Of a stretch of 64,000 nucleotides of DNA, positions 12,601 through 26,200 are shown piece after piece. The DNA is from Neocallimastix lanati (nom. inval.) (taxonomy: Eukaryota > Neocallimastigomycota > Neocallimastigomycetes > Neocallimastigales > Neocallimastigaceae): NCBI GenBank assembly GCA_016946835.1, contig JACVTC010000042.1:392501-456500 (forward strand), read 5' to 3'. The number at the start of each line of letters is the position of its first letter. Position 1 is the stretch's first letter. Both the position numbers and the translations under genes were made by a program. Below the pieces are notes generated by a model. The model did not search any database and was not told where the DNA came from. It worked only from the letters and a program-made list of their open reading frames with translations.

Positions 12601-14086
12601 TATAATGTTTCTAATGATGATAAAATGGTTTTTACTATTTACTCTGATACACCTAATAGTTATAAAGAAGCTATTAATTGTCCTAATAAAAATAACTGGT
12701 ATAAAGCTATACAAGAGGAACTTAATAATTTATACAATAATAATATTATGTCCATTGTTAATTACATTCCTAAAAACAAAAATCTTATTTCTACAAAATG
12801 GGTTTTTGCTACCAAAAAAGATTCTAATAATAATATTGTTAGATTTAAAGCTCGCCTAGTGGCTAGAGGTTTTAAACAACGTAGAGGTATTGATTATGAA
12901 CTTACTTATTCTCCTACCTTAAACATTGATGGATTAAAGCTTATTATCGCTTTAGCAGCTAAGTTTAATTAGAATATCTACCAATTAGATATTAAAGCTG
13001 CGTATCTCAACCCTCCATTAGATACTGATATATACACTACTATTCCATTAGGAGATACTAACTTTGGGAGGGGATTCTGGAAACTCAATAAAGCAATATA
13101 CGGATTAAAACAATCCGGTAGGCAATGGAACCAAACGATCACAAATTTTTTAAATAAAAATGGATTTAAACAAATAAAATCTGAAAAGTGTATATTTAAA
13201 TATTCAAAGAATAATAAAACCAAATGCATCATAGGTTTATATGTAGATGATATGATCATAACTGGTGAAGTCAAAGAAATACAAAATATAATTATAAAAA
13301 TTAAAGAAAAATTTAAAATATCAAATTGTGGACCAGCTGAATTCATACTTGGTATAAAAATTGAAAAACAAAAGAATAAAATATATTATATCACAAAATA
13401 GTTTTATAAATAATATGTAAGACAAATTTAATATAAAAAAAATGAGAAAAAGAAAAACACCATGTACAGGAGACAACACTATCTCTAAAAATAATAAACC
13501 TTTCAATAAAACAATCTACAAGAGTGCAATAGGTTCCTTAATATATCTATCAAAATGCACAAGGCTAGATATCGCATTTTCCGTGAACAAGGCTGCCAGA
13601 AAATCAGAAAAACCCACAATATCAGACTGGAATAAAATAACAAATATTTTCAGATATATGAATAGTACTAAAGATTATAAAATTGTATATGATGGACAAG
13701 GGGAAATAATAGCATATACTGATGCCGATTTTGGAGGTGATCTAAATGACAGGAAATCTACGTCTGGCAGAATAATACTTATGGGAAACAGTCCCATATT
13801 CTGGATTTCTAAGAAACAAACATGTGTAGCTACGTCTACAGCAGAAGCGAAATACATTAGCACATCCGAAAATATTATAAAGATTCTATGGATCAGAAAT
13901 ATTTTAAAAAAATTAATAAATTATAATAAAACAATTACCATTTTCACAGATAATTTAACAAGTAAAATAACTATTGAAAATAGTGAAATCAATACAAAGT
14001 TAAAACACATAGATATTAGATTTCATTTTAATAGAGATAATATAGTAAAAAGGAAAGTAAAATTAGAATACAAAGATACAACATAA
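12601..14086 (+). pseudogene. copia A reverse transcriptase and RNase H remnant
   Basis: The reverse transcriptase starts about 12625 ([27 protein letters not shown]). An in-frame TAG at 12970 interrupts it, then it continues with QLDIKAAYLN, IYGLKQSGRQW and the polymerase motif LYVDDM near 13240. The RNase H part (open 13442-14086) has YTDADFGGDL, TAEAKYIS and FTDNLTSK. The acidic residue in EAEY of element B is replaced by Lys (EAKY), one of several changes that suggest loss of function. Confidence 0.85.
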
Positions 14087-14184
14087 ATGTTAGCTGACGC
14101 TCTCACTAAAGAGATTAATGGTACAAAAATGAGTATATTTGCAAATACGATTTTTAGTATTTAAAAATCTAATTTGAGAGGGAG

Positions 14185-14391
14185 TGTTAACGTATGTTAA
14201 ATTTATTAATATAAGGTTATAGTCTAGCTTAAGTTTAATAAAATATTAAATTTAATTATATTAAATAAATTGTAATTACAAATTAGAATATAAATTAATA
14301 TGTTCTAGAACAAGTCACAAATATAAAAACATGTAATTTTATCTTTACTTTAAATCTTTGTTAACCATTTATATAACACTTGCGTTATATA
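14185..14391 (+). repeat. 3' LTR of copia A, truncated
   Basis: Starts TGTTAACGTATG after the polypurine tract and follows the 5' LTR with scattered differences up to CACTTGCGTTATATAT. The terminal ~35 bp are replaced by unrelated AT-rich sequence. No target duplication can therefore be verified. Confidence 0.8.
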
Positions 14392-14985
14392 TTAAAACAT
14401 TTAATAATAATATATAATAATAAAATAAAATGAAAATAAATAAAAATAAAATAAAATTCTTAACAGAAAAACTTATTTATTCTTTAATTTATTATTTTTT
14501 TAGTTTTTATTTTATTTTTTTAATGCTAAAATACAATAAAAAAAAAAGTATACGTTGAAAATAGTGGCGTATTACATATACTATACATATTGTACAATTT
14601 TTTATGTGGATTATACATAAATTATGTCGAAATGCATCACATTCATGATATAAAACAAATATGTGTGTTCTTCATAATTAATACATAATGTATTTTTAAA
14701 AATAAATTAATTAATAATTAGAATGTTTTAATAAATATTATCTCTAATATCAAAATATTAATTATTATTAATTATTTATGTTTTATTTATTATTTACTAT
14801 TCATTGTATTAAATTGTTAAAGTATTTTTCATTTATATATATTGAATAAATTATATTTTTTTATTTATAATATAAATGCAACTTTTATTTTTTTTATTTT
14901 TTTATTTTTTTTTTTGTAATGATTATTAAAATTTAAGAATATAAAAAGAAGAGAAATTTCTCTGTAGAACGTATGTTCCATATTT
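14392..14985. other. AT-rich spacer
   Basis: No gene, RNA or clear repeat is visible. It contains poly-T runs around 14885-14915. Confidence 0.4.
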
Positions 14986-15417
14986 TTGTGGGAAGTATTT
15001 AATTGAACAAGGAGCGGATGTTAACAAAAAGAATAAATATAATGATACCTGCTGAAAAAGACACGAAAATGTTGTGAAATATCTGATTGACCATAGGGAA
15101 AGTATTAATATAGAAAATGAATATAGAAGATCCCCTTTATATATAGAGTGTCTAAAAAATAATGTAGTCATTGTAAAATACTTAATTGATCATGGAGCCG
15201 ACGTCAACCAAAGTAATGCATATTGCGATACACCTCTTGTAATAGCAAGCGATAATGCAAATGAAACTATATTTAAATATTTAATTGAACATTGCGCAAA
15301 TGTCAATAAAAAAGAGAGATATGGCAATACTTCTTTGTAGGTTGCGTATAACAACAAATGTGAATCTATAGCAAATTATTTGATTGCCAATGGCGCAGAT
15401 GTAATTAGTAAATAGTA
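14986..15417 (+). pseudogene. Ankyrin-repeat protein remnant
   Basis: Four to five ankyrin repeats can be read: KYLIEQGADVNKKN, then VVKYLIDHRESINIE, IVKYLIDHGADVNQSN, IFKYLIEHCANVNKKE and IANYLIANGADVISK. The frame has an in-frame TGA near 15054 with a short deletion and TAG at 15338, so no complete protein is possible; 15074-15340 is the longest open part. Ankyrin repeats mediate protein binding. Large ankyrin families are common in anaerobic fungi, which fits the host guess. The upstream part of the gene is missing. Confidence 0.8.
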
Positions 15418-16283
15418 ATGAAGGTCATAGTTAAAAAAATAAATCATTGATGGATTATTTATTTATGTAGGAGGCATTTATTTCTATGAAATTGATTAAG
15501 AAATATTCCATAATTATGATTACACTGTTTATAATAAAATATTAATTATCATTAATATATATATATATATTCTTTTTTTTTTTTTAAATAGTTTCAGCTT
15601 TCAAGATTTCGTTTATTCTATATACATTTCAGATTAAAAGCATAGTGTTACCATTTTATTAATTTTAAATTTAAATTATATTGATATAAAGTAAAGCATA
15701 AAAATATTTTAATATATTTCAAAATAAAATAGAGATGATAAAAATACAGATAAAGAAAACGCTTCAAAATATAAACCTTAATTTATCACTAATATCAATA
15801 CTATAAAATAATAACAACAAATGTGAATCTATATCAAATTATTTGATTACCAATGGCGCCGATATAATTAGTAAATAGTAATGAAGGTTATAGTTAAAAA
15901 AATAAATCATTGATGGATTATTTATTTGTGTAGGAGGCATAAATTCCTATGGAATTGACTAAGAAATATTTCATAATTATGATTACACTGTTTATAATAA
16001 AATATAAATTATCATTAATATATATATATATATTCTTTTTTTTTTTTTAAATAGTTTCAGCTTTCAAGATTTTGTTTATTCTATATATACATATACATTT
16101 CAGATTAAAAGCATGGTGTTACCTTTTTATTTATTTTAAATTTAAATTATATTGATATAAAGTAAAACATAAAAATATTTTAATATATATCAAAATAAAA
16201 TAGAGAAGATGATAATAATACAGAAAAAGAAAACGCTTCAAAATACAAAACTTAATCAATCACTAATATCAATACTATAAAAT
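15348..16283 (+). repeat. Direct tandem duplication, about 463 bp x 2
   Basis: Unit 1 (15348-15810) begins with the last ankyrin codons and includes the 3' flank. Unit 2 (15811 to about 16283) repeats it with about 5% differences and small indels, including an AT dinucleotide run and a T-tract. The ankyrin end is therefore present twice (NKCES...ISK), the second time without upstream repeats. Confidence 0.85.
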
Positions 16284-16300
16284 AATAAAATAAAATGAAT

Positions 16301-16490
16301 AAAGTTTTTATAAATAAATTAAAAAAGTTAAAAATTAAAAAAATAATAGATATATTAATTTCATGTCCAAATTATTAAAAAATAGTATTTAATAAAAAGT
16401 TTTTATAAATAAATTAAAAAAGTTAAAAATTAAAAAAATAATAGATATATAAATTTTATGTCCAAATTATTAAAAAATAGCATTTAATAA
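16301..16490 (+). repeat. Direct tandem duplication, 95 bp x 2
   Basis: AAAGTTTTTATAAATAAATT... begins at 16301 and again at 16396, with near identity through the shared ...CATGTCCAAATTATT block (TTTCATG in the first unit, TTTTATG in the second). Confidence 0.85.
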
Positions 16491-16717
16491 AATATTTATA
16501 ATAAAATAATCTATATGTATAAACAAGAAAAAAAAAAAGTTTAAATTATTTTTATAAATATAATTAGAAAAAATAAACATTATTTATAACTTTTTGAAAC
16601 AAAATAATGGATTACGTTACTAAATTTTAAAAAAATTTTTAGAATAATGACTATAGAAAATATACATCATACTAAGATATAATACTAAACTTTATAATAT
16701 TTATGGAAAATTTATAG

Positions 16718-16748
<31 letters not shown>

Positions 16749-17265
16749 ATATAAAGAACCTTATTTAATAATATTCCTTTAAATTAAATAAAATTTAAGA
16801 AACCTTAAGAAAAGTAGTCATTCTTTTTTTTTTTTTTTTTTTTTCAAACTTAACTTGGATAGATGTCCATTTTTTTTTTTTTATTTTGTAAAATAAATTT
16901 TATTTAATATTATATCACCATCAGAATAAAATTATTTAAATTTATTAAGAAAAGTAGTAATTCTTGTAATGTCCATTTTGTTGTTATAGAAAAGATTATA
17001 TTTTTTTTTTTTTTTTTTTTTCATATACTTTTTCATCAAAGGACCTTTTTAAAATTTTTTTATTTTTTTTTTTTTCTTACACTGTAAATAAGTTATATTT
17101 AAATTTTTTTTTAATTTATAGTTATTTTTTAATTATAATTTTTTGAAATTAAAAAAGTGATTTTATTATTTTTTTATGAAAAAATATATTATTAAAATTA
17201 ATTAGAATATTAAAATTAATAAAATTGAACGATCGTCTTCTTCAGATTTCGTTTTTAACAATAAA
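16491..17265 (+). promoter_or_regulatory. T-tract-rich 5' region of the giant gene
   Basis: No ORF is present. Long poly-T runs lie at about 16719-16745, 16825-16844, 16870-16882, 16999-17020 and 17060-17075. Such runs are typical of nucleosome-depleted upstream regions in AT-rich fungi. The last 45 bp (GAACGATCGTCTTCTTCAG and the AACAATAAA before the ATG) are less AT-rich and could be the 5' UTR. The promoter role is inferred from position only. Confidence 0.4.
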
Positions 17266-20200
17266 ATGGAAATTGATAATGAATATGAAATTATCAGTGA
17301 TAATAACTTAGATCATGACAGTATGCAAATGGAAGATAATAAAACTATGAATTCTAATCAAGAAAATGAAAATATATCATTGGATAAAATGACCTCAAAG
17401 AAAAAATTAATTCAATTAATCAATACGATGGAAATAAAGAATAATGGTGAAATTCAACAAAAATATTTTGTCGCTGAATTTATGAAAAACAAGAATATAC
17501 TAGAAAAATCAATTATTAAGGATTCCTATTTACCTAAAACGGAATGGTATCATTTGAATATTAAGAATGATGGCATCCAGGTTGCTGAAGATGAAAATTA
17601 TTATGAAATAGTATTGATTCGTATATCGGATCTTACACAGCCTATCGATTATTTTAAAGAGCTCATTAGAAAAGAATATAAACTCAATGAAAAAATGGAA
17701 GAATTGTATGATATTTCACCAAAGTTTAAGGGATTTTCTATTTCCAAAACTAAAGTAGTTTCGGTATTTTTCACTTATCCATACACCACTTTAACAGAGT
17801 ATGCTAAAAGTAATAGTAAGAAAGAAATTGTACAAGAATTGATTGATAAGCTTGAATTGATCCATCCAGAGGAGGAACAATGCTTTCTTACTCCTACTTT
17901 ATCACCTAATAATATTTTATGGTGTGAAAACGGAATGTGTTCAATTATTTTTCCAGAGATTTTCACATCCATTGATTCATATAATGATATTATTAAATTT
18001 AAAAAAATTCCAACCTCAAGTTGGTTTTCTCTCGATTTCCTTAAATTAGATGAGTCCAACAAGTGTACATTATCTTATCATTCTTCTCTTCAATCTTTTG
18101 GTAATATCCTCCACTATTTATTGACTGGCTCAGAACCTCCAAAATCTAAAGAAGAATGGGAAAAGTTTTTTACTGCTAGCTCTAATGATAGGGAATACAA
18201 TTTTTTCAGAGATATTTTAAAAGAATATATCTATCCTGAAATGAATAATTTAGATATTAATAAAAATTCATTGGAAAAATCAGAAGTCGTTACTTTCTCT
18301 ACTCTTCGTCAAATGATTGATCAAGCCGACCCTACTATTTTCGAAAAACCTATTCAATCTAATATTTCTTTTAATAGTTCACAAAATCTATCGGAAGATA
18401 TTAACTCAACAAATAATGGGTTATCTGAGAAATCTAAATCATTGGAACAAACAAATATACCAACTGAAGTTTTAAATTACATTTTTGGTGATGAATCTTC
18501 GAATTCAAATATGCTTAATACTAATGATAATACTAATGCTAATCCATCCAATATAAGTTCTTCATCAAAAGAACCAATAGTAGAGAGCATTGAAAAGAAA
18601 ATTGAAGATGAAAATGAAAATGATAAAAACAAGAGAAGTAAAAATAAGTCAAAAAATGACAGTAAAAATGAAGATATTCCATTCAGTGTGCCCGATGATA
18701 AATATCTTGATGGTATTGTTTTTGAGGGAATTAATAATAGTAAAAAAATAGGTATTATTTATATTCATGTAGATGTTATCTTAAATGATCCCACAGAATC
18801 TGATATCGAAATTTATGACATATACAGACCTACTGGTGAGGGCTATAAATTACTGAAGTATGAAGATGATAATGGAAATGGAACCAAATATTTTTCAGTA
18901 GTACCTTTCTACTGCTATAATGGAATGCAATCAATAGTTTTTGGGGTAAGAAAATATCCCAGTAGAAGAAATATAACTTTAAGGAAGCCAAAATCATCTG
19001 CTGATAACAATAGATATGAAATTGAATTAGAGGATGAAAAAATTGATAAAGATTTAAAAATTTATAATCCGATCTATAAAAATGAACTAGATTATTTCAG
19101 ACAAATATCTTTAATAAACCCAAAAAATTTTGAATATTCCTATAAACGTCTACATCAATTATGTGAATCATTACCTATTAATAATTTAGTAGATATAGTA
19201 TTAAAAACAGGATTTAACAATTTCACTAGTATTATTATTAATATCATTGGAAATAGAAATTACTCATTGAAAGATATCTCTCACTATATTGATAGTACTT
19301 ATAAGGTGAGTTCAGAAGAATATAAAAATGCTCCAAAACTAATACGTGAATTGTTTCAAAGAAAAGATGATACAGGATTAGACAAGAGAAATAATGAATA
19401 TAATCATGCAATAGCCGTCGGTGATAAAAAAAATAAATTTCTTTGCGACTTAGAAATTTTTAATTTTGAAAAAGAAAATACAATTGATAAAAGAGATATA
19501 ATATCTGAGACCATCAATAATTTAAATTCTAATAAAGCGAATTTTCTCAATTATATCAATGAAGAATACTGTAAAAATAAAATAGAAGAATATAACAATT
19601 CTGAAGATGGAAAAAAGAAAAAAATATATCTGATTCAGTCCCCCGAAACTTTAAAAAAGATTAAACAAATTTCAGCAGGAATTCTCTCAAATATTCCATT
19701 AATTATTCAGGGTTTCACCTCGGCAGGTAAAAGTTTTATTTCTATTGCTGGTACTGTTATTATTAGAGGTCAGTATCCGGTAACTACAGCTCTTTCAGAA
19801 AATACTACAGTGGAAGATTTACTGGGTAGACCTATTTTACAAAAAAATGGCTCTTCAATGATGACCTTTGTTCCTGGAATATTATTGAATGCTTACATCA
19901 ATGGTCAGACTCTTATTCTCGATGAGTGTGATTTAGCAAAACCAGAAGTACTTTCTTGTATCTTGGCATCCATTTCAAAGGATGAAATCGTCGTAAATAA
20001 TACAGTGTACAAGAAAATGAATGGTTATAACTTAATTTTAACCATGAATGGAGAAGCTGAAGGATTCACTAAGAATCAAAGAAATGAACTTACTCCCAAT
20101 ATTTTATCCAAATTTGTCATTGTTAAGTTTGAAAAAATGAGTCAAAAAGAATGTAAACATATTTTTAGTGAATTAATCTCTGATTCTGACGGTTATAAGA

Positions 20201-23200
20201 AATATGTTAATGATTTCGTGAGTCTCTATGAAAAAATGCTGAATTACAAGCAAAAAACAGTAGATCCTATTGTCACTCTTCGAAACTTAAAGGCATGTAT
20301 TTATTTATCGAAAATTAATGTACCTGTAAGGTTTTCTGCTGAGATAGCTTACACTCGAAGATTCCCTAAAAATGAAAGAGATGACTTTAAAAATATTCTA
20401 CAAAAATTTGGAAGTGATGAGATAGACCATGACATAAAAAATGATATTATTCAGAGATTAAAGATGAATAATTTATATTATGATGAATCATATGTAAAAT
20501 GTGCCTATTTAGCATTGGCAGCATGCAAAGCTGGACTCCATCCTTTGATTATCGGTAAAAATGGATCAGGAGTAACCGAATTTGCCAAGTTTATTGCACA
20601 TAATTATACCTCGAATAAGGATACATTTTTAATTGATAATCCAAGAAATACAATAGAAATTGTTCAACTTGCCTTGGAAACCTCAGTAGATGATTTATTG
20701 GGATGCTTCCAACCCAGTATAGATACCAATATTGAAAAGAATGATAAACCATCAGAAAATGGAATTGACTTAGAGAACATTATTACATGGGTTGATGGAC
20801 CGATTTTAAGAGCTGGAAAAAAAGGAAATCCTGTAATATTGGATAGAATAGATGGTGCGAAATCCCAGGTTATTGAATGTTTAAATCCATTATTAGAAGA
20901 AAACTCAGTCTTTAACAATGTTCAATTCAAATTAATTGAAAAAAATAATAGTGAACAAGTTGATATTGGTAAAGGATTCATCGTAATTGGTACTATGGAA
21001 ATGAAAGATGGAAAAGAAGTGATATCGAAAGCTTTAATGAACAGATTTGTAGCAATAAATCTTGATGATTTTGAATTGAATTCGGTAGCCATTGAAAAAA
21101 TAACAGATATGACTATAAAGAAACTTAATTGTAATTATCAAAAATGTAATCAAACTAACATTAATAATGAAAATTCAAAAGAAAAAATTGAAAAACCGAA
21201 AGAATCAAAAGCGAAAAAAGGTATTCAAATTTTTGATTTTTTATCTAGTGAAAGTGAAAGTGAAAGTGAAAATGATGAGGAAAGTGATAGTGAAAGCAAC
21301 AGTCAATATGATTCTGATGATGATCTAGAAACAGAGCAAGATATTCCATATTGGTATAGAATTAATAATTTTGATGATGTGAAAGTAAATGAGATTTCAA
21401 AATTTATTATTGATGAAAAGTTAAAGTTTGATAATCTTAAATCACTGGTAAAAACTATTACTAAACTATGTTATATTATTCAACGAACCGAATTAGATAT
21501 TTCTGACGCCTATAATCTTTTATTATTAAATGATGAAGCTTATAATATAGATGGTGATTTAACTTCAAAAATGTTAAATAGTGAGGATAAAAATATTAAA
21601 AATAGATTTTTCTTTAATAAAAGTGAAAAAGGAAATGCTCTGAAAATGATCTTATCTTTAATATCCTGTGATCTTTCCCATTCTCCAATATTTATTCAAG
21701 GTACATCGGGTACCGGTAAATCAGTCGCTGCTAGACATTACGGTGCCTATAGAAAATTCAGAAATAGAGATCCTATATTAACAATTAATTGTAATTCGGA
21801 GATATCATTTGAACAATTCATAGGATCTTTTAATTTTAAGAATACATCATTCCAATTCGCTGAAGGTCCATTGTTAACCGCAATGAGAAATGGTGAGCCA
21901 ATTCTTGTGGATGAAATAAACTTATGTCCTGAAAATATATTACTTATCTTACTTCCATTATTAAAAGCAAATGAAAAGGATTTTGTTCAATTAAAAGGTG
22001 TTCCATATCCTGTTCAAATTAAACCTGGCTTTCTATTCATTGCTACGGGAAATGATGACAATGAATCTGGTAGAAAGAAAATGCCTCAATTAATACTAGA
22101 TGAATTAACAACTGTGAAAATTTCAAATCCAACACAAAATGAGTACCTTTCATTACTTAGAGAAATTATAAACAATGAATATGAAGATATTAAAGAATAT
22201 ATAATTCCCGAAAATATTTATGATATTGTTAGGGTAGTAGAAACTGTTGCTCAACAAAATTTCTCTTTAAGGCAAATTAAATGTTTATTGAATAGAATAG
22301 ATAGATTCTGTGCAGGAATATTAACAGATAAGGTAATTTCAAATGAAGAATATAAAAAAATACCCGTGGCCTATGTAATAATCAGCTTTATAATTCCAGG
22401 TTTGAAGATTGGCCCTAAAAGAATAAAACAAATAATAAAAGAAATTGCAAAGATTACTAAATTCAAAAGTGATGAACTATTGAAATTCGTAAAATCTGAG
22501 GTTTCAATTGTTTCAAGAGAAGAAAATAAATTTTTCGTTAAAAAAGGTAAAATAATTCTCTCAACGTCCTTAAAAAGAAATGATTACCCACCCACAATGA
22601 AACAAATATATTTTTGGATACGTATGTCTTGTTCATTATATTCTGATACACCCTCACACGAATCTTTACTCTTAGAAGGACCAACCTCATATAAATCATA
22701 TCTATTGGAAAATTGGTTAGAATTATCAAATGGAAAAGACTCTTATGAAGAACATTTTGTTAATAAGAATACTGAAACACAAGATTTAATTGGTCTTTCA
22801 TCTCTGGATGACAAAGATAAATTATCCAAATTGATCGATTCTCATATTGAAAAAGCCTTACGATATTTGAGTAAGAAAAGAGAATACTTTGAAGGAAATC
22901 GAGAAGAAAAATTGAAATTGATTGAAGATGAATTAAATATTGGACGGAACGGAAGAATAAAGAATAACGAAAACAAATGTTTAGCTTATATTTTTAGGTG
23001 TATAGAGGAATTAATAAAACTGGAAGAAAATTATGATAAAAATAAAGGAATAAAAACGGTAACATCATTCAATTTAGGTATAATACCTTCTGCTTGTATA
23101 TATGGTCAAAAATTAATTATTAAAGGAATAGATCAAATATCACCATCTGTAATTGAAAGAATAAATTCGGTATTAGAGTATCCTAGAAATCTTGTACTTA

Positions 23201-26200
23201 CAGAGGATGCTCAGGGTATATTTAATAATCAAAGAATTTTTAAAGAATTATATAGTGATAAAGGTACAAAAAAAGGAAGTATTCCAATTTCCAATAAATT
23301 TTCAATATTCTTTACCTCAAGAGAAATATTTAATGGAAAATTATCAGAGGCTTTTAAATCAAGATGTACCATAATTAATTGCCCCTCATATGACAATAAA
23401 CTATACCTTGGTATATCATTGAATCCATTAGAAAATTACCGTTGTATTGCTAAAAGTATTATTCAAGAAAAGGATGAACTTTATGAAAAATTAATTGAGC
23501 TATATGAAAATATTTGTTATAATAATTACAATATTCATATACTTTCATTTATAAGATGTTGTCATACAGTAAACGGTATAAGTAAACATATAGAAGATAC
23601 TAGTGCAAAACATATTGTAGGAATTGCTGCCTTAAGAAGCATATTTGATGGTTTTGATCCATATATGAGGAATAGAGTAATTAATGAATTATTATTGGAT
23701 TACTTACCTGAAAATTTAAATAAATTATTAACTAATCAATCCCAAGACATTGATTATGATTCTCCATTTATATTCGAAAAAGATGGAGACGACATCATTT
23801 ACGTAAAATCTTGCTTTAGTAACATTAAGATACAAGTATTTGAACCAAACATCGCCAAAATGAAAGAGATTGTGTGGACCAAATCAGCAGCAGATATGGC
23901 AGATGCGATTTTAACCTCATTAGTTGCTCATGCCATGCAAATATTTGAAGGTCCACCTGGAATAGGAAAGACAAAAATTCCTCTTACTATTTTTGAAGCC
24001 CTTGGTATAAATTATGAAAGAACTAATTTATCTAATTCTACAACAGAAGAAGATATATTTTCTAGAACCATTCCTGTAATTGATGAAAATAATAATATTA
24101 AAACTAAAATTTTGGAAGGACCATTATATGAAGTTCTTAGTAATAGTTCTACATCCCAAGAACATTGCAGAAATGGAATAATTATAGATGAAATTAACTT
24201 ACTGTCAGATGAAGTATCGGATCAATTATGTTCCTATTTAAATTCAATATTTTATAAGGAAGTGTATCATACCTCTCAGGGAAAAGATTATAAAATTGGA
24301 AATATTGCAGTTGTTGCAACAATGAATGATGCTAAGTTATCTAATGCTAGAACTACATTATCGTCAACTCTTTTAAACCTAAGTCATACGTTTAAGGTAC
24401 CTAATTTTAAACCAGAAGAAATGAAAATCTTAACTGAAAAAATATTAGGAGGAACAAAATTGTTCTCTAATAATAAAGAGTATTTAATACGTGCTATACA
24501 ATGTTTTTTAAATTCTCAAAAATATATTAACAATCAAGCAGAAACTGGCGGAAATACATTGAGAGAAATATTGAAGCTGAGAGAATTTACAAATAAATGT
24601 CCCGATGTTCCTCTTGATACATTACTAGATTTAGTATTATGTTCCAATATGTCAGAGAAAGATGCATCTAATTTTAAAAATGAAAACAATATTATTACTA
24701 CTCTTACTAATATAGTACCAGAAATAAAGGATAATAAACTATGCTTTAAAAATTTAGTAAATTTTAATTTAATTAAACCAAGATATGATGGCCAAGTCAA
24801 TAAACAATTTACATTACCTGAAAAAAATGCTCTACTGAAAATTCTTATTGGTCTCAACGCTAAAAGAACAATACTATTATCAGGGGATATCGGTTCAGGA
24901 AAAACATATGTTGTGGAAGCATTGGCGGAAATAATCGGTGTAAAATTAAATGTTATCCAATTTAACTCGGAAACTTCCTCATCAGATATCATAGGAAGAC
25001 TTGAAATGAGTGTAGATTCCAATAAAGTTTTAGATATTAATAACCAATTGAATGAATTAATTAGACTATTAATAATGGATGAATGGCTTCGAGTTACTTC
25101 ATTTATAAATTTAATAAGAGATGGAAATATTAATTATAAAAAATTTAAAGAATTTTTTGAGGGTTTAATTATTGATTATCCATTAAGTAAGGAAGCTATA
25201 GAACAATTAAAGATATATTTTAATACCTTAAAAGATTTCTCTACATTATCTTTCACAAGTTTCGAATTTAAAAAGTCCTTATTAATTAATGCCATGGAAA
25301 ATGGTGAATGGGTTTTAATTGATGATGTTAATTACGCTCCTCAAGAAATAGAAAGACTAATGTCATTACTTGAAGAAAATTCTTCATTAACAATATTTGA
25401 ACAAAATCCACCAGTGATATATTCAAGAGATCCAGTAAAGTCTACAGATTTAATTAAGAATAAGCAGATACATGAAAACTTCAGACTCTTTGTAGTTACC
25501 TCTAATGAAACTGCGTTGTCAGCAGCCATCAAATCAAGATGTTTATGTGTAATGTTAAAACCATTTGAAGAACCGAAACATTATGCAGAACTCATATCAA
25601 GTCGTTTGTCGAATTCATTGATATCCGATGATTACATTACTTCAATAGCTCCACCTATTGGAAAGGCATTCCATGATGTTAAACAACATGAAAAAGAAAA
25701 CGATTACATTATTAGTAACTATTTATTAACACCTGTTAATATAGTACATCTTACAAAGTTTTTAGCTAATTCAACAGGTATTGATGGTAAAATACTTTCG
25801 GAAGGTATTTATTACACTATATTTTCCATGTTTAAGAATAAAAATGAACAATATGAAAGATTTAAAAATTCATTATCAAGTGACATAGATTTCAATATTA
25901 CTACAATTAACAGAATAATAAAGGATAAAAAGTATATTTTGGGCAAAATTGAAAGGAAGATTTTAGAATATGCTAAATTATTATTAAATGAAAAACATAA
26001 AAATAAAATAATTAATCAACAATTAGATGAAATATTTAAAGATTTATACAAAAAGGAAAGAATTTCAAAAGTAATAAATATAGTAGATGATAAAGAAAAA
26101 AATATTTTAAACTATTTCAAAAATAATAGAAATGAATTGATGAAAAATTTAGAGTCATTTTCATTAGGAGATATTGAAGAATATAGTGAATATATTGATG

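Noticed and set aside
24534-25022. 162-codon minus-strand ORF inside the giant gene
   Set aside because: Antisense shadow of AAA modules 5 and 6; the plus strand has conserved Walker motifs there.
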